The notes under the pieces are model-generated. The model had not been told where the DNA came from. It made no database searches and worked only from the letters and a program-made list of their open reading frames with translations. This document shows, piece by piece, positions 7,522 to 14,871 of a stretch of DNA of 16,343 bases. The stretch is from an uncultured Clostridia bacterium (GTDB taxonomy: Bacteria > Bacillota > Clostridia > Christensenellales > Borkfalkiaceae), in NCBI GenBank assembly GCA_959605945.1, contig CAUHGY010000041.1:1-16343 (forward strand), written 5' to 3'. The stretch's first letter is position 1. Each line of letters starts with the position of its first letter. The position numbers were made by a program, and so were the translations under genes.

Positions 7522-7539
7522 AATTCATTTAAATGAATT
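7522..7539. promoter_or_regulatory. 18-bp perfect palindrome, candidate operator
   Basis: AATTCATTTAAATGAATT is identical to its reverse complement over all 18 bases. Its last two bases are the first two of the proposed -35 of the ftsK promoter. A dimeric DNA-binding repressor sitting here would block RNA polymerase. It does not match the LexA-type GAAC-N4-GTTC box of Gram-positives, and its half-sites are in the opposite order to an ArgR box. The regulator is unknown. Confidence 0.5.
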
Positions 7540-7566
7540 GTAAAAAAAGACGATTTTTGGTATAAT
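7538..7566 (+). promoter_or_regulatory. Sigma-A promoter with extended -10 for ftsK
   Basis: The -35 is TTGTAA (7538-7543), then a 17-base spacer, then a perfect TATAAT (7561-7566) preceded by TGG, giving an extended -10 (TGn). Transcription should start near 7573, leaving a leader of about 23 bases before the TTG start codon with its AGAGGTG ribosome site. This is likely the main promoter for ftsK-rimO-pgsA-cinA-recA. Confidence 0.8.
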
Positions 7567-7595
7567 CTATGTGAATAGTTTTCAAGAGGTGCGTT

Positions 7596-10500
7596 TTGAA
7601 CAGTCTCGGGAGAAAAAATAAGGATAAAGCAAATAAGAGTTCGGTATTCACGACGGAAACTTTCGGAGTTGTTTTGATATTGTTTTCCGCGCTGTGTTTG
7701 GTGTGTCTCATCACAAGGGATGCAGTTTTTTCGCTGCCGGGATTATATGTGAATTCCTTCCTTCTGGGACTTTTCGGTTATTTTGCCTATCCGGTTTTTT
7801 TGTGGCTGATAACCATGGGCGCGCTGATTGTGGCCGGAAAAAAGACCGGTCTTTCCAAAAAGCGTAAAATACTGTTTACGCTCATAGCCGTGCTTATAGC
7901 CGTGCTTGTTCATTGCATAACCATGCACGGCAAAAATCTCTCTTACGGCGCTTACCTTGCGGAATCTTACAATATGGGCGCAGGGGGCATCGCCACGTCG
8001 TCCGGCGGCGGTATCGTCATCGGACTGGTCGCATATATTTTCAGCGTGCTTGCCGCGGGCGGCTATGTAATATTGGGAGTACTGACGGTGCTTGCTGTTT
8101 ATGCGGTGGTTATCGATTACAGGGGAAAAGCAAAGCCCGCAAAAGAAGGCACGGAAAAATTCCGCGGATCCTTTATAAAGGAAAGCGATTTTGAGGAAAT
8201 GGCGTCTCTTCCGGACGGCGGCGCCGTCGAAGAACGAGAATATCCCGTACAGGGCGTGGAGTTTAATCACGGCGCGCAGAAAAATCTTTTTGTCAGCAAT
8301 GCGGATGATTTCGCTTTTAAAAGCAAGCGCGATCTTAAAAAGGAAGAAAATAAGGCGGGCATAAAACTCGGATTCGGCGAGAAAGGGCTCGGCGTAGGCA
8401 ATGCGCAGACAGGTTATTCCGCAGACTATGCCGACGATATGGAAAAGAAATTAAAATACATCAAAACTCCCGCCGCGATAGATTATACTGCGGCGTTTCA
8501 GACAAAACCTGCCGCACCTGCCGACAGCGGCGGCGTAAACGTTTCCAAACCTATGGCGAGAACAGCGTCTGCGGCCGCGCCGCAGGCCGAACCGCGTTCT
8601 GCGTCCGACAAGCCGAAGGCGGAAGAGCCGGTAAAACCCATTCCCATGTTCGAGCATGACGAGAGCGCGAATTCCGCGGCAGGGCGTGCGGCGGCTTTCA
8701 GCGGCAGATATGCCAGCATCGAAGAGACGGAGACGGTTGCCGATAAGGCTGTTTCCGCTCCCGAACAGATCTTCAGACCGGTGGAACGCGCGGAAACCGC
8801 ATCGCCTGCAATCGGCAAAGAAAAAGCATCCGAAACAGGCAGCGCGCCCAATGTCAAAGAAGAAATTTTCTCGGAAATATCCGAAGAAAAAAGCGAGCCG
8901 CAGGCCGTGCAGCCCGTTGTCGAAGATAAACCCGCAGATTCGCCGATAGTCAGAGACAGGCGTGCCCGCGGGATACTTTTCGGCGAAAATACATCCGAAA
9001 AAACCGCCGCAGGTGAGAGCACGCAATTCGGCGGCAGGACCGGCGGGGAAAACGTTTCGGGCATGCGCCGCAGCCGTTTTGAAGAAGAACTGCATGCTCC
9101 AGAGCCGGCAACGGCGGCAGCGGTTCCCGAAAAACCTCCGAAAGAGATTCCTCCCATCAACAGGGAATATTTCCGTCCGCCTTACGACCTTTTGGAAACG
9201 TATGCGCCGCCGACCGATGTTCCTAAGGAAAACCACGAAGAGAGAATGGAAATTATTCAACGCACGCTTGAACAGTTCCATATAAACGCCGTTCCGCAGA
9301 GCTACGTGCAGGGACCTTCCATAACGCGTTACGAGATCACTATGCCCGCGGGTATTTCGGTTAAAAAAGTTTTAAATTATGACGACGATCTTAAAATGCG
9401 CCTTGCCGCAAAGGACGGCGTGCGTATAGAAGCGCCCATTCCCGGTAAAGACCTGGTCGGAATAGAAGTGGCTAACCGCGTCAAAGTGACGGTCGGGTTA
9501 AAACAGGTGCTTGAAGGGCTTGCCGGAAAAAAATTCAAATCGGATAGTCTGATGTTTGCCATCGGACAGGATCTTGTCGGCAACTCGGTTTGCGACAATC
9601 TCGCCAAAGGGCCGCATTATCTGGTTGCGGGAGCGACAGGTTCGGGAAAGAGCGTATGCTTAAACGTCATGATAGTGAGTCTCATTATGCGTTACAGCCC
9701 CGAAGAGCTGCGGTTGATTCTCGTTGACCCCAAACGCGTGGAATTCAGGGCGTACGAACATATTCCGCATCTTCTGATAGATGAAATCATCACGGAACCG
9801 AAGAAAGCGCTTGCAGTTCTCACATGGGCTTATGACGAGATGGAAAGACGCTATAAAGTTTTCGAAGATTGCGGCGGCATGGTCGTGGATATCAATGCAT
9901 ATAACGAAAATGTTGCCGGCGACACCGTTCCCAAGATGCCGAAAATCGTTATCATAATAGACGAACTTGCCGACCTTATGGAAACCTGCAAAAAGGATCT
10001 GGAAAGCCGGATCAGGGCGCTTGCGCAGAAAGCGCGCTCTGCGGGAATTCATCTTGTTCTGGCGACGCAGCGTCCTTCGGTAGATATCATTACGGGAACG
10101 ATAAAGGCGAACCTCCCTTCGCGTATCGCTTTTAAGGTTATGAATTTCAACGACTCGCAGACAATTCTCGGAGAACAGGGCGCCGAAAAACTTCTCGGCA
10201 ACGGCGATATGCTTTATAAAAACTCAAGCATGCCCGAAGTCGAAAGGTATCAGGGCGCATATATCAGCACCCGCGAAGTCAATAACGTAGTTTCTTATAT
10301 AAAAGAACACAATAAGGCATATTTCGACGACGAGCTTGCCGAATATCTTGAAAACGCCGTGCGCCCCAAACAGGAAGAGATGTCCGCCGCAGAGGATGAC
10401 AGGGGAGAAAACACCGAAAATAACGAGTTTTTCCTGCGTGCTCTTGCGCTTGCCGTCAATTCGGGCACTATTTCCATTTCGCAGTTGCAGAGACGTTTTC

Positions 10501-10655
10501 AGATAGGTTATGCACGTGCCGGCGGCCTTGTGGATAAGATGGAACGCATGGGCTTTATATCCGGAAACGAAGGCAGCAAAGCGCGAAAAGTACTTTTGAC
10601 GAGAGAGGGGTTTGAACAGCGTTTCGGCCCCATGCCGTCGGACGAAGGTTATTGA
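7596..10655 (+). CDS. ftsK: DNA translocase FtsK/SpoIIIE
   Basis: A 1019-residue membrane-anchored, ATP-driven DNA pump that clears chromosomes through the division or sporulation septum. Residues 1-175 contain at least four membrane segments (about 22-40, 54-80, 91-109 and 138-173, the last possibly two). Residues 178-515 are a long Ala/Glu/Pro/Lys-rich low-complexity linker. The motor follows, with the alpha domain from about 520, Walker A GATGSGKS (679-686) and Walker B IIIIDELAD with Asp789-Glu790. The C-terminal gamma winged helix (about 942-1010, ISISQLQRRFQIGYARAGGL) is the part that reads orienting DNA sequences in FtsK/SpoIIIE. The start is TTG 7596: AGAGGTG at 7585-7591 is placed for it, and later starts would remove the first membrane segment. 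Whether it serves division, sporulation or both cannot be told. The linker is long for a Gram-positive SpoIIIE-type protein and probably flexible. rimO starts 1 base after its stop. Confidence 0.95.
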   Translation: MNSLGRKNKDKANKSSVFTTETFGVVLILFSALCLVCLITRDAVFSLPGLYVNSFLLGLFGYFAYPVFLWLITMGALIVAGKKTGLSKKRKILFTLIAVLIAVLVHCITMHGKNLSYGAYLAESYNMGAGGIATSSGGGIVIGLVAYIFSVLAAGGYVILGVLTVLAVYAVVIDYRGKAKPAKEGTEKFRGSFIKESDFEEMASLPDGGAVEEREYPVQGVEFNHGAQKNLFVSNADDFAFKSKRDLKKEENKAGIKLGFGEKGLGVGNAQTGYSADYADDMEKKLKYIKTPAAIDYTAAFQTKPAAPADSGGVNVSKPMARTASAAAPQAEPRSASDKPKAEEPVKPIPMFEHDESANSAAGRAAAFSGRYASIEETETVADKAVSAPEQIFRPVERAETASPAIGKEKASETGSAPNVKEEIFSEISEEKSEPQAVQPVVEDKPADSPIVRDRRARGILFGENTSEKTAAGESTQFGGRTGGENVSGMRRSRFEEELHAPEPATAAAVPEKPPKEIPPINREYFRPPYDLLETYAPPTDVPKENHEERMEIIQRTLEQFHINAVPQSYVQGPSITRYEITMPAGISVKKVLNYDDDLKMRLAAKDGVRIEAPIPGKDLVGIEVANRVKVTVGLKQVLEGLAGKKFKSDSLMFAIGQDLVGNSVCDNLAKGPHYLVAGATGSGKSVCLNVMIVSLIMRYSPEELRLILVDPKRVEFRAYEHIPHLLIDEIITEPKKALAVLTWAYDEMERRYKVFEDCGGMVVDINAYNENVAGDTVPKMPKIVIIIDELADLMETCKKDLESRIRALAQKARSAGIHLVLATQRPSVDIITGTIKANLPSRIAFKVMNFNDSQTILGEQGAEKLLGNGDMLYKNSSMPEVERYQGAYISTREVNNVVSYIKEHNKAYFDDELAEYLENAVRPKQEEMSAAEDDRGENTENNEFFLRALALAVNSGTISISQLQRRFQIGYARAGGLVDKMERMGFISGNEGSKARKVLLTREGFEQRFGPMPSDEGY

Positions 10656-10656
10656 T

Positions 10657-11973
10657 ATGGCAGTATACGGCAAAAAAATCGGCGTCGTTTCGCTCGGGTG
10701 CGACAAAAACCGCGTGGATACCGAAAAGATGCTTGCGATTCTAAAAACGCGTCATTCTTTAGTGGAAGATCCGGAGCAGGCGCAGATAATAATAATTAAC
10801 ACCTGCGCGTTTCTTAAAGCCGCGCGTGAAGAAGCGATAGAAGAAATATTGTCAGCCGCGCGGTTTAAAGAAAAGAATCTCGAAAAGCTCGTCGTGACGG
10901 GCTGTCTGCCGCAGAAATACATAGACGGACTGTTCGGAGAGCTTACCGAAGCGGATGCGTTTCTCGGAGTATCCGATTACGGCGAAATACTTTCCGTTAT
11001 TGACAGGATGTATTCGGGCGAACGCGTAAATGCCGTGGGCGCTCCGCGCGGAGAATGCGGCAAAGAGAGAGTTCTGTCGACGGACGGTTACGCTTATCTT
11101 AAAATTGCCGACGGATGTTCCAACCGCTGCACGTATTGCCTGATTCCCGGGATCCGCGGGAAATATCGCTCCGTTCCCGTAAACGATCTGGCGGAAGAGG
11201 CCGGGAAACTGGGGGTTGTAGAAGAACTTATACTCGTCGCACAGGACGTTGCCGCTTACGGAAAGGATCTGACGCCCGCGAGCAGTCTTGCGGAACTGAT
11301 ACGCGTTCTTTCGGCGCTCGGCAACGTGCGCGGCATAAGACTTTTATACTGTTATCCGGAAAATATCACGGACGAACTTATCCGTGAACTGCAAACAAAC
11401 GCCAAACTCATTAGATATATAGACATTCCCTTTCAGCATGCGGACGACCGGATACTCAAGCTGATGAACCGCAAGGGCACGGGGGCAAGTTATCTCGCGC
11501 TGATTGAAAAATTGAAAAGAGAAGTACCCGGCATAGCGGTACGTTCCACTTTCATTGCGGGCTTTCCTACGGAAAGCGAAGAAGACTTTGCAAGGCTTAC
11601 GGCGTTTTTGAAAGAAGCCGAACTTTTCAATGCCGGGTTTTTCGCTTACAGCCGTGAAGAAGATACTCCCGCAGACAGACTTTCGGGACATCTTCCCGAA
11701 GCCGTCAAGAAAAAACGGGTTAAAAAACTTTACGCCGAGCAGAAAAAGGTCATCGGGAAAATATACCGCGGACTCAAAGGAAAATCGTTCAGCGTCTATG
11801 TGGAAGGATTCGACGGGGAAAACTGTCTTTACTGCGGCAGAGCTTATTTCAACGCTCCCGACGTCGACGGGAAAATTTACTTTTTTTCGGATGTTCCGCT
11901 GGTACGCGGCGACAGAATCAATGTCAAAATTATCGGCGCCGACGGATATGACCTTTACGGGGAGAAGATATGA
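10657..11973 (+). CDS. rimO: Ribosomal protein S12 methylthiotransferase RimO
   Basis: A 438-residue radical-SAM methylthiotransferase that adds a methylthio group to an aspartate of ribosomal protein S12. The N-terminal UPF0004 domain carries VSLGCDKNRVDTE (Cys15), NTCAF and TGCLPQKY, whose three cysteines bind the auxiliary iron-sulphur cluster. The radical-SAM motif is Cys154-x3-Cys158-x2-Cys161 (ADGCSNRCTYCLIPGIRGKY). A C-terminal TRAM domain (about 372-438) follows. The YLKIADGCxNRCTYC and IPxIRGKYRS context favours RimO over MiaB, whose equivalent motif reads differently. I chose ATG 10657 over the in-frame ATG at 10612 because the protein then begins MAVYGKKIGVVSLGC, the usual family start, and AAGG at 10645-10648 is well placed; the longer form would overlap ftsK by 44 bases. 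Its stop overlaps the pgsA start as ATGA. The target residue is a family inference. Confidence 0.93.
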   Translation: MAVYGKKIGVVSLGCDKNRVDTEKMLAILKTRHSLVEDPEQAQIIIINTCAFLKAAREEAIEEILSAARFKEKNLEKLVVTGCLPQKYIDGLFGELTEADAFLGVSDYGEILSVIDRMYSGERVNAVGAPRGECGKERVLSTDGYAYLKIADGCSNRCTYCLIPGIRGKYRSVPVNDLAEEAGKLGVVEELILVAQDVAAYGKDLTPASSLAELIRVLSALGNVRGIRLLYCYPENITDELIRELQTNAKLIRYIDIPFQHADDRILKLMNRKGTGASYLALIEKLKREVPGIAVRSTFIAGFPTESEEDFARLTAFLKEAELFNAGFFAYSREEDTPADRLSGHLPEAVKKKRVKKLYAEQKKVIGKIYRGLKGKSFSVYVEGFDGENCLYCGRAYFNAPDVDGKIYFFSDVPLVRGDRINVKIIGADGYDLYGEKI

Positions 11974-12545
11974 ACTTACCAAACAAACTGACGGTTATAA
12001 GAATAATAATGATTCCGCTTTTCGTCGCGGCATTTTACGTAACTGTAATTCCTTACAATTTTGCTGTTTCCGCGGCAATTTTCGCGCTTGCGGCTTTTAC
12101 GGACTTTCTTGACGGATATATAGCGAGAAAATATAATATTGTCACCGATTTCGGCAAATTTCTGGATCCCATAGCCGACAAGGTGCTTGTGTCAACCGCG
12201 CTAATCGTTTTGCTTGTGCCGCCGTCGGGGGTATGCATTCTTCCGTGGTATGCGAGTATTTTCGTAGCGCTGATAATAGCAAGGGAACTGATTATAAGCG
12301 GTTTTCGGCTGATTGCCGCGGGCAAGGGCATAGTTATCGCTGCGGATAAGTCGGGAAAAATAAAGACTTTTTTTACCGATATTTGCATAATTGCGCTGCT
12401 TGCAGCGGCGGAAATAACCCCGGCCGTGTATGATACGGCGGATATTGTCGGAACGGTGCTGTTGGGAATTTCGGCGCTTCTGACGGTCATTTCAGGCATA
12501 GAATGTTTTGTTAAAAACAGAAACGTGCTCAAAGACGAAAAATGA
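11970..12545 (+). CDS. pgsA: CDP-diacylglycerol-glycerol-3-phosphate phosphatidyltransferase PgsA
   Basis: A 191-residue integral membrane CDP-alcohol phosphatidyltransferase that makes phosphatidylglycerophosphate, the committed step to phosphatidylglycerol. The full family signature is present: Asp45, Asp48-Gly49, Ala52-Arg53, Gly62, Asp66 and Asp70 (DFLDGYIARKYNIV, then DFGKFLDPIAD). The sequence opens MNLPNKLTVIRI, the typical PgsA N-terminus. Hydrophobic segments at about 10-42, 72-90, 95-115, 130-148 and 158-180 fit the usual six-helix fold. The ATG overlaps the rimO stop and has a GGGGAGAAG ribosome site about 4 bases upstream; the stop overlaps the cinA start. Cardiolipin or other head-group specificity cannot be wholly excluded, but the pgsA-cinA-recA order is classic for Bacillota and supports this assignment. 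Confidence 0.93.
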   Translation: MNLPNKLTVIRIIMIPLFVAAFYVTVIPYNFAVSAAIFALAAFTDFLDGYIARKYNIVTDFGKFLDPIADKVLVSTALIVLLVPPSGVCILPWYASIFVALIIARELIISGFRLIAAGKGIVIAADKSGKIKTFFTDICIIALLAAAEITPAVYDTADIVGTVLLGISALLTVISGIECFVKNRNVLKDEK

Positions 12546-13747
12546 AAACGGCTCTCATCCTTTTAAAACGCGCCGAAGACACGTTCGACGCCGAATATTT
12601 TATCAGTCTCACCGACGCTTTCCGTAAGGGCGGAATAGATCTCGACAGGATAGAAATTCTGCCGCTGTCGGACGATCTCGCTTTCAAGAGAAGTTTCGAA
12701 GAGTTCATGAACACGGCGGACAATCTTATAATTGTCGGCGAAAATGCCGAGTTCGATTTAAAGCAGATCATCGCCGACGTGACGGAAACCGAACTTGCGG
12801 AAAACGAAAACGCCATGCGTTTTGCCGAAGCGGTTGTCAAATCTTCGGGGACGGATTATATAAGCGATTACGCAATGCTTCCGATCGACGCTGCGGTAAT
12901 TCCCAATCTCAAAGGCGCCTATCAGGGGTTTATGCTGGAAAACAACGAGTTTTCGCTGGTAGTGCTGCCGTCGGATATAAGGGAAATAATTCCCATGTGC
13001 GACGGGTACGTGATTCCGTATTTCGAGACCAAGTACGGCATAACGCGTTCAAAACTGACGTTTAAATATTTCGGCGATACGGAAGAACTGAAAAAAGTTC
13101 TGTCGGAAGCCGTGAATTACGGCGGCGGCTGTTTTTCATACAGCGTCAGAACCGTGTGCGGCGATACCACTGTGAACCTGATATCGGGCGCGAAGAGCGA
13201 TAAAAAGAATTTCGACGCGGCGGTGCGGATGATTGTTTCGCGCCTTAAAGACGGCATTTATGCCGAGTTCGACACCACTCTCGGCGAAAGGCTGTTCGAC
13301 CTCTTGAAAATCAGAAAAATCAAGCTTTCCGCCGCAGAATCTTTTACAGGCGGCCGGGTGATATCGGCAGTGATAGCGAATCCCGGGGCGTCGGAGTTCG
13401 TTGACGAAGGCATTGTCTGTTACAGCAACGACAGCAAATGCTTGAGACTCGGTGTTCCCAAAGAGGACATTGACAGGTTCGGCGCGGTAAGCCCGCAGAC
13501 GGCCTACGGCATGGCTGCAGGACTGTTGCTTTCCGGCAGGTGCGAGCTTGCTGTATCCACCACGGGGATAGCAGGGCCGGGCAGCGACAAAACGGATAAG
13601 CCCGTCGGACTTAATTATATCGGCGTGGGTATGAAAGACGGCGTGCACGTTTATAAATATCTGTTGTCCGGAACCAGAGAGGAAATCACGGAAACGGCGA
13701 AAAACACCGCGCTGTTTCTGGCTATAAACAAACTGAAAAATTTATAA
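12542..13747 (+). CDS. cinA: CinA-family protein with intact amidohydrolase domain and degenerate N-terminal domain
   Basis: A 401-residue protein with the two-domain CinA layout. The C-terminal domain (about 244-401) is a normal PncC-type NMN amidohydrolase domain, which recycles NMN to nicotinic acid mononucleotide: AAESFTGGRVISA (264-276), YSNDSKCLRLGVP (294-306), GAVSPQTA and TTGIAGPG plus KPVGLNYIGVG (340-363). The N-terminal half (1-175) aligns by eye with the COG1058 molybdopterin-binding-like domain: AAVIPNLKGAYQGFMLE (117-133) and VVLPSDIREIIPM (140-152) correspond to the family's PNPxGxAPG and LPGxPxE blocks. The family's GTELL near the start is replaced by LLKRAED, and GGLGPTxDD by GENAEFD. 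The frame is unbroken, so this is divergence, not a frameshift. I infer loss of the ADP-ribose-type pyrophosphatase activity proposed for that domain. The ATG overlaps the pgsA stop (ATGA), with no strong ribosome site, suggesting coupling; recA follows after 21 bases. Confidence 0.88.
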   Translation: MKTALILLKRAEDTFDAEYFISLTDAFRKGGIDLDRIEILPLSDDLAFKRSFEEFMNTADNLIIVGENAEFDLKQIIADVTETELAENENAMRFAEAVVKSSGTDYISDYAMLPIDAAVIPNLKGAYQGFMLENNEFSLVVLPSDIREIIPMCDGYVIPYFETKYGITRSKLTFKYFGDTEELKKVLSEAVNYGGGCFSYSVRTVCGDTTVNLISGAKSDKKNFDAAVRMIVSRLKDGIYAEFDTTLGERLFDLLKIRKIKLSAAESFTGGRVISAVIANPGASEFVDEGIVCYSNDSKCLRLGVPKEDIDRFGAVSPQTAYGMAAGLLLSGRCELAVSTTGIAGPGSDKTDKPVGLNYIGVGMKDGVHVYKYLLSGTREEITETAKNTALFLAINKLKNL

Positions 13748-13768
13748 AATCTAAAAGAGGAAATAAAT

Positions 13769-14773
13769 ATGGATGCAAATAAGGCTAAAGCGCTGGACGG
13801 CGTGTTGGCGCAGATCGAAAAGCAATACGGTAAAGGTTCTATCATGCGGTTGGGGCAGTCGGCTGCGGACACGGCAATCGAAGTGCTGCCCACCGGCTGT
13901 CTGTCGCTTGACGTGGCTATCGGCGTCGGCGGACTTCCCCGCGGCAGAATAATCGAAATATACGGACCGGAGTCGTCAGGAAAAACTACCGTCGCTCTGC
14001 ATGTGATTGCCGAAACCCAGAAGGCCGGCGGAATTGCTGCGTTTATCGATGCCGAACACGCGCTCGACCCCGTTTATGCCAAAAATCTCGGAGTCAATCT
14101 CGATGAGCTTTACGTTTCTCAGCCGGATACCGGCGAACAGGCGCTGGACATAACCGATCATCTGGTGCAGAGCAAAGCGATCGATCTCATTGTCGTCGAC
14201 TCGGTCGCGGCGCTTACACCGAAAGCCGAAATAGAAGGCGATATGGGCGATTCGCACGTCGGTTTGCAGGCAAGACTGATGAGTCAGGCTTTGAGAAAAC
14301 TTACGGCAATAACCAATAAGTCCAAAACATGTATCATCTTTATCAACCAATTGCGCGAAAAAGTCGGCGTCATGTTCGGCAATCCGGAAGTCACTGCGGG
14401 CGGCAAAGCGCTTAAATTTTACGCCAGCGTCAGGATAGACGTCCGCAAAGCAGACGCGCTTAAAGACGGCGGCACGGCTTACGGCAATCATACAAAAGCC
14501 AAAATAGTCAAAAACAAGGTTGCGCCTCCTTTCAAAACGGCGGAATTTGACATAATTTTCGGCAAGGGCATTTCCAAAGGCAGCTGCCTTATCGATCTCG
14601 GCATGCAGTACGATCTGGTAAAAAAGAGCGGTTCGTGGTTTTCGTATAACGACGAAAAGATTGCGCAGGGCAGAGAAAAGGCCGCGGAATACTTTGAGAG
14701 CAATCCCGAAGCGGCAGAGGAGTTGCGCGGAAAAATAATGGACGCTGTCCATAATAACAATAAGAACGATTGA
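13769..14773 (+). CDS. recA: Recombinase RecA
   Basis: A 334-residue RecA, the strand-exchange ATPase of homologous recombination and the co-protease that triggers LexA cleavage. Walker A is GPESSGKTT (66-74), Walker B is LIVVDSVAAL with Asp144, FIDAEHALDP (92-101) is the family block that includes the catalytic glutamate (Glu96), and INQLREKVGVMFGNPEVTAG (192-211) spans the L2 DNA-binding loop. The protein ends in an Asn/Lys-rich tail (VHNNNKND) and lacks the strongly acidic C-terminal tail of E. coli RecA; short forms occur in other Bacillota. The ATG has an AGAGGAA ribosome site at 13756-13762. Only 21 bases separate it from cinA, and these contain no promoter or GAAC-N4-GTTC SOS box, so expression appears to depend on upstream promoters, either the one before ftsK or one hidden inside a coding region. 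Confidence 0.98.
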   Translation: MDANKAKALDGVLAQIEKQYGKGSIMRLGQSAADTAIEVLPTGCLSLDVAIGVGGLPRGRIIEIYGPESSGKTTVALHVIAETQKAGGIAAFIDAEHALDPVYAKNLGVNLDELYVSQPDTGEQALDITDHLVQSKAIDLIVVDSVAALTPKAEIEGDMGDSHVGLQARLMSQALRKLTAITNKSKTCIIFINQLREKVGVMFGNPEVTAGGKALKFYASVRIDVRKADALKDGGTAYGNHTKAKIVKNKVAPPFKTAEFDIIFGKGISKGSCLIDLGMQYDLVKKSGSWFSYNDEKIAQGREKAAEYFESNPEAAEELRGKIMDAVHNNNKND

Positions 14774-14798
14774 AAATCATTGACATTTGTCTGATTTT
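14773..14798 (+). terminator. Weak A/T-rich terminator-like hairpin after recA
   Basis: AAAATCA (14773-14779) can pair with TGATTTT (14792-14798), with GAC/GTC pairing inside across a two-base bulge, and a U-rich stretch (TTTTATTAT) follows. The stem is weak and it overlaps the next promoter's -35, so it may only partly stop transcription from recA. Confidence 0.3.
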
Positions 14799-14808
14799 AT
14801 TATAAAAT
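14780..14808 (+). promoter_or_regulatory. Strong sigma-A promoter for rny
   Basis: A perfect TTGACA (14780-14785) is followed after 17 bases by TAAAAT (14803-14808), a 5-of-6 match to the -10. A perfect TATAAT also lies at 14808-14813, but at 22-bp spacing. Transcription should begin near 14815-14820, giving a leader of about 55 bases before the rny ATG. The -35 begins 7 bases after the recA stop codon. Confidence 0.82.
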
Positions 14809-14818
14809 ATAATAGCAG

Positions 14819-14840
14819 TTGTGTGGCGCGTTCCGCACAA
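14819..14840 (+). promoter_or_regulatory. 5' leader hairpin of rny
   Basis: TTGTGTGG (14819-14826) pairs with CCGCACAA (14833-14840), 8 bp with one G-U, loop CGCGTT. It would sit at or within a few bases of the predicted 5' end. A second CACAA at 14849-14853 could compete for TTGTG, giving an alternative pairing just before the AGGAGGG ribosome site at 14858-14864. It may shield the 5' end or allow feedback control by RNase Y; that role is inference. Confidence 0.4.
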
Positions 14841-14871
14841 GGTTGAAACACAATGACAGGAGGGCACATAT

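Noticed and set aside
7522..7539. The palindrome before ftsK as an ArgR or LexA site
   Set aside because: ArgR boxes have TGAAT before ATTCA, while here the order is reversed; LexA-type boxes need GAAC-N4-GTTC, which is absent.
8451..9281. Long minus-strand open frames opposite the ftsK linker (also 8498-9160)
   Set aside because: They mirror the GC- and Ala/Glu-rich linker codons of ftsK, encode compositionally odd proteins with no recognisable domain, and lie wholly within a clear gene.
10612..10656. An earlier in-frame ATG that would extend RimO by 15 residues into ftsK
   Set aside because: The extension is unlike family N-termini, and a ribosome site (AAGG at 10645-10648) lies correctly before ATG 10657.
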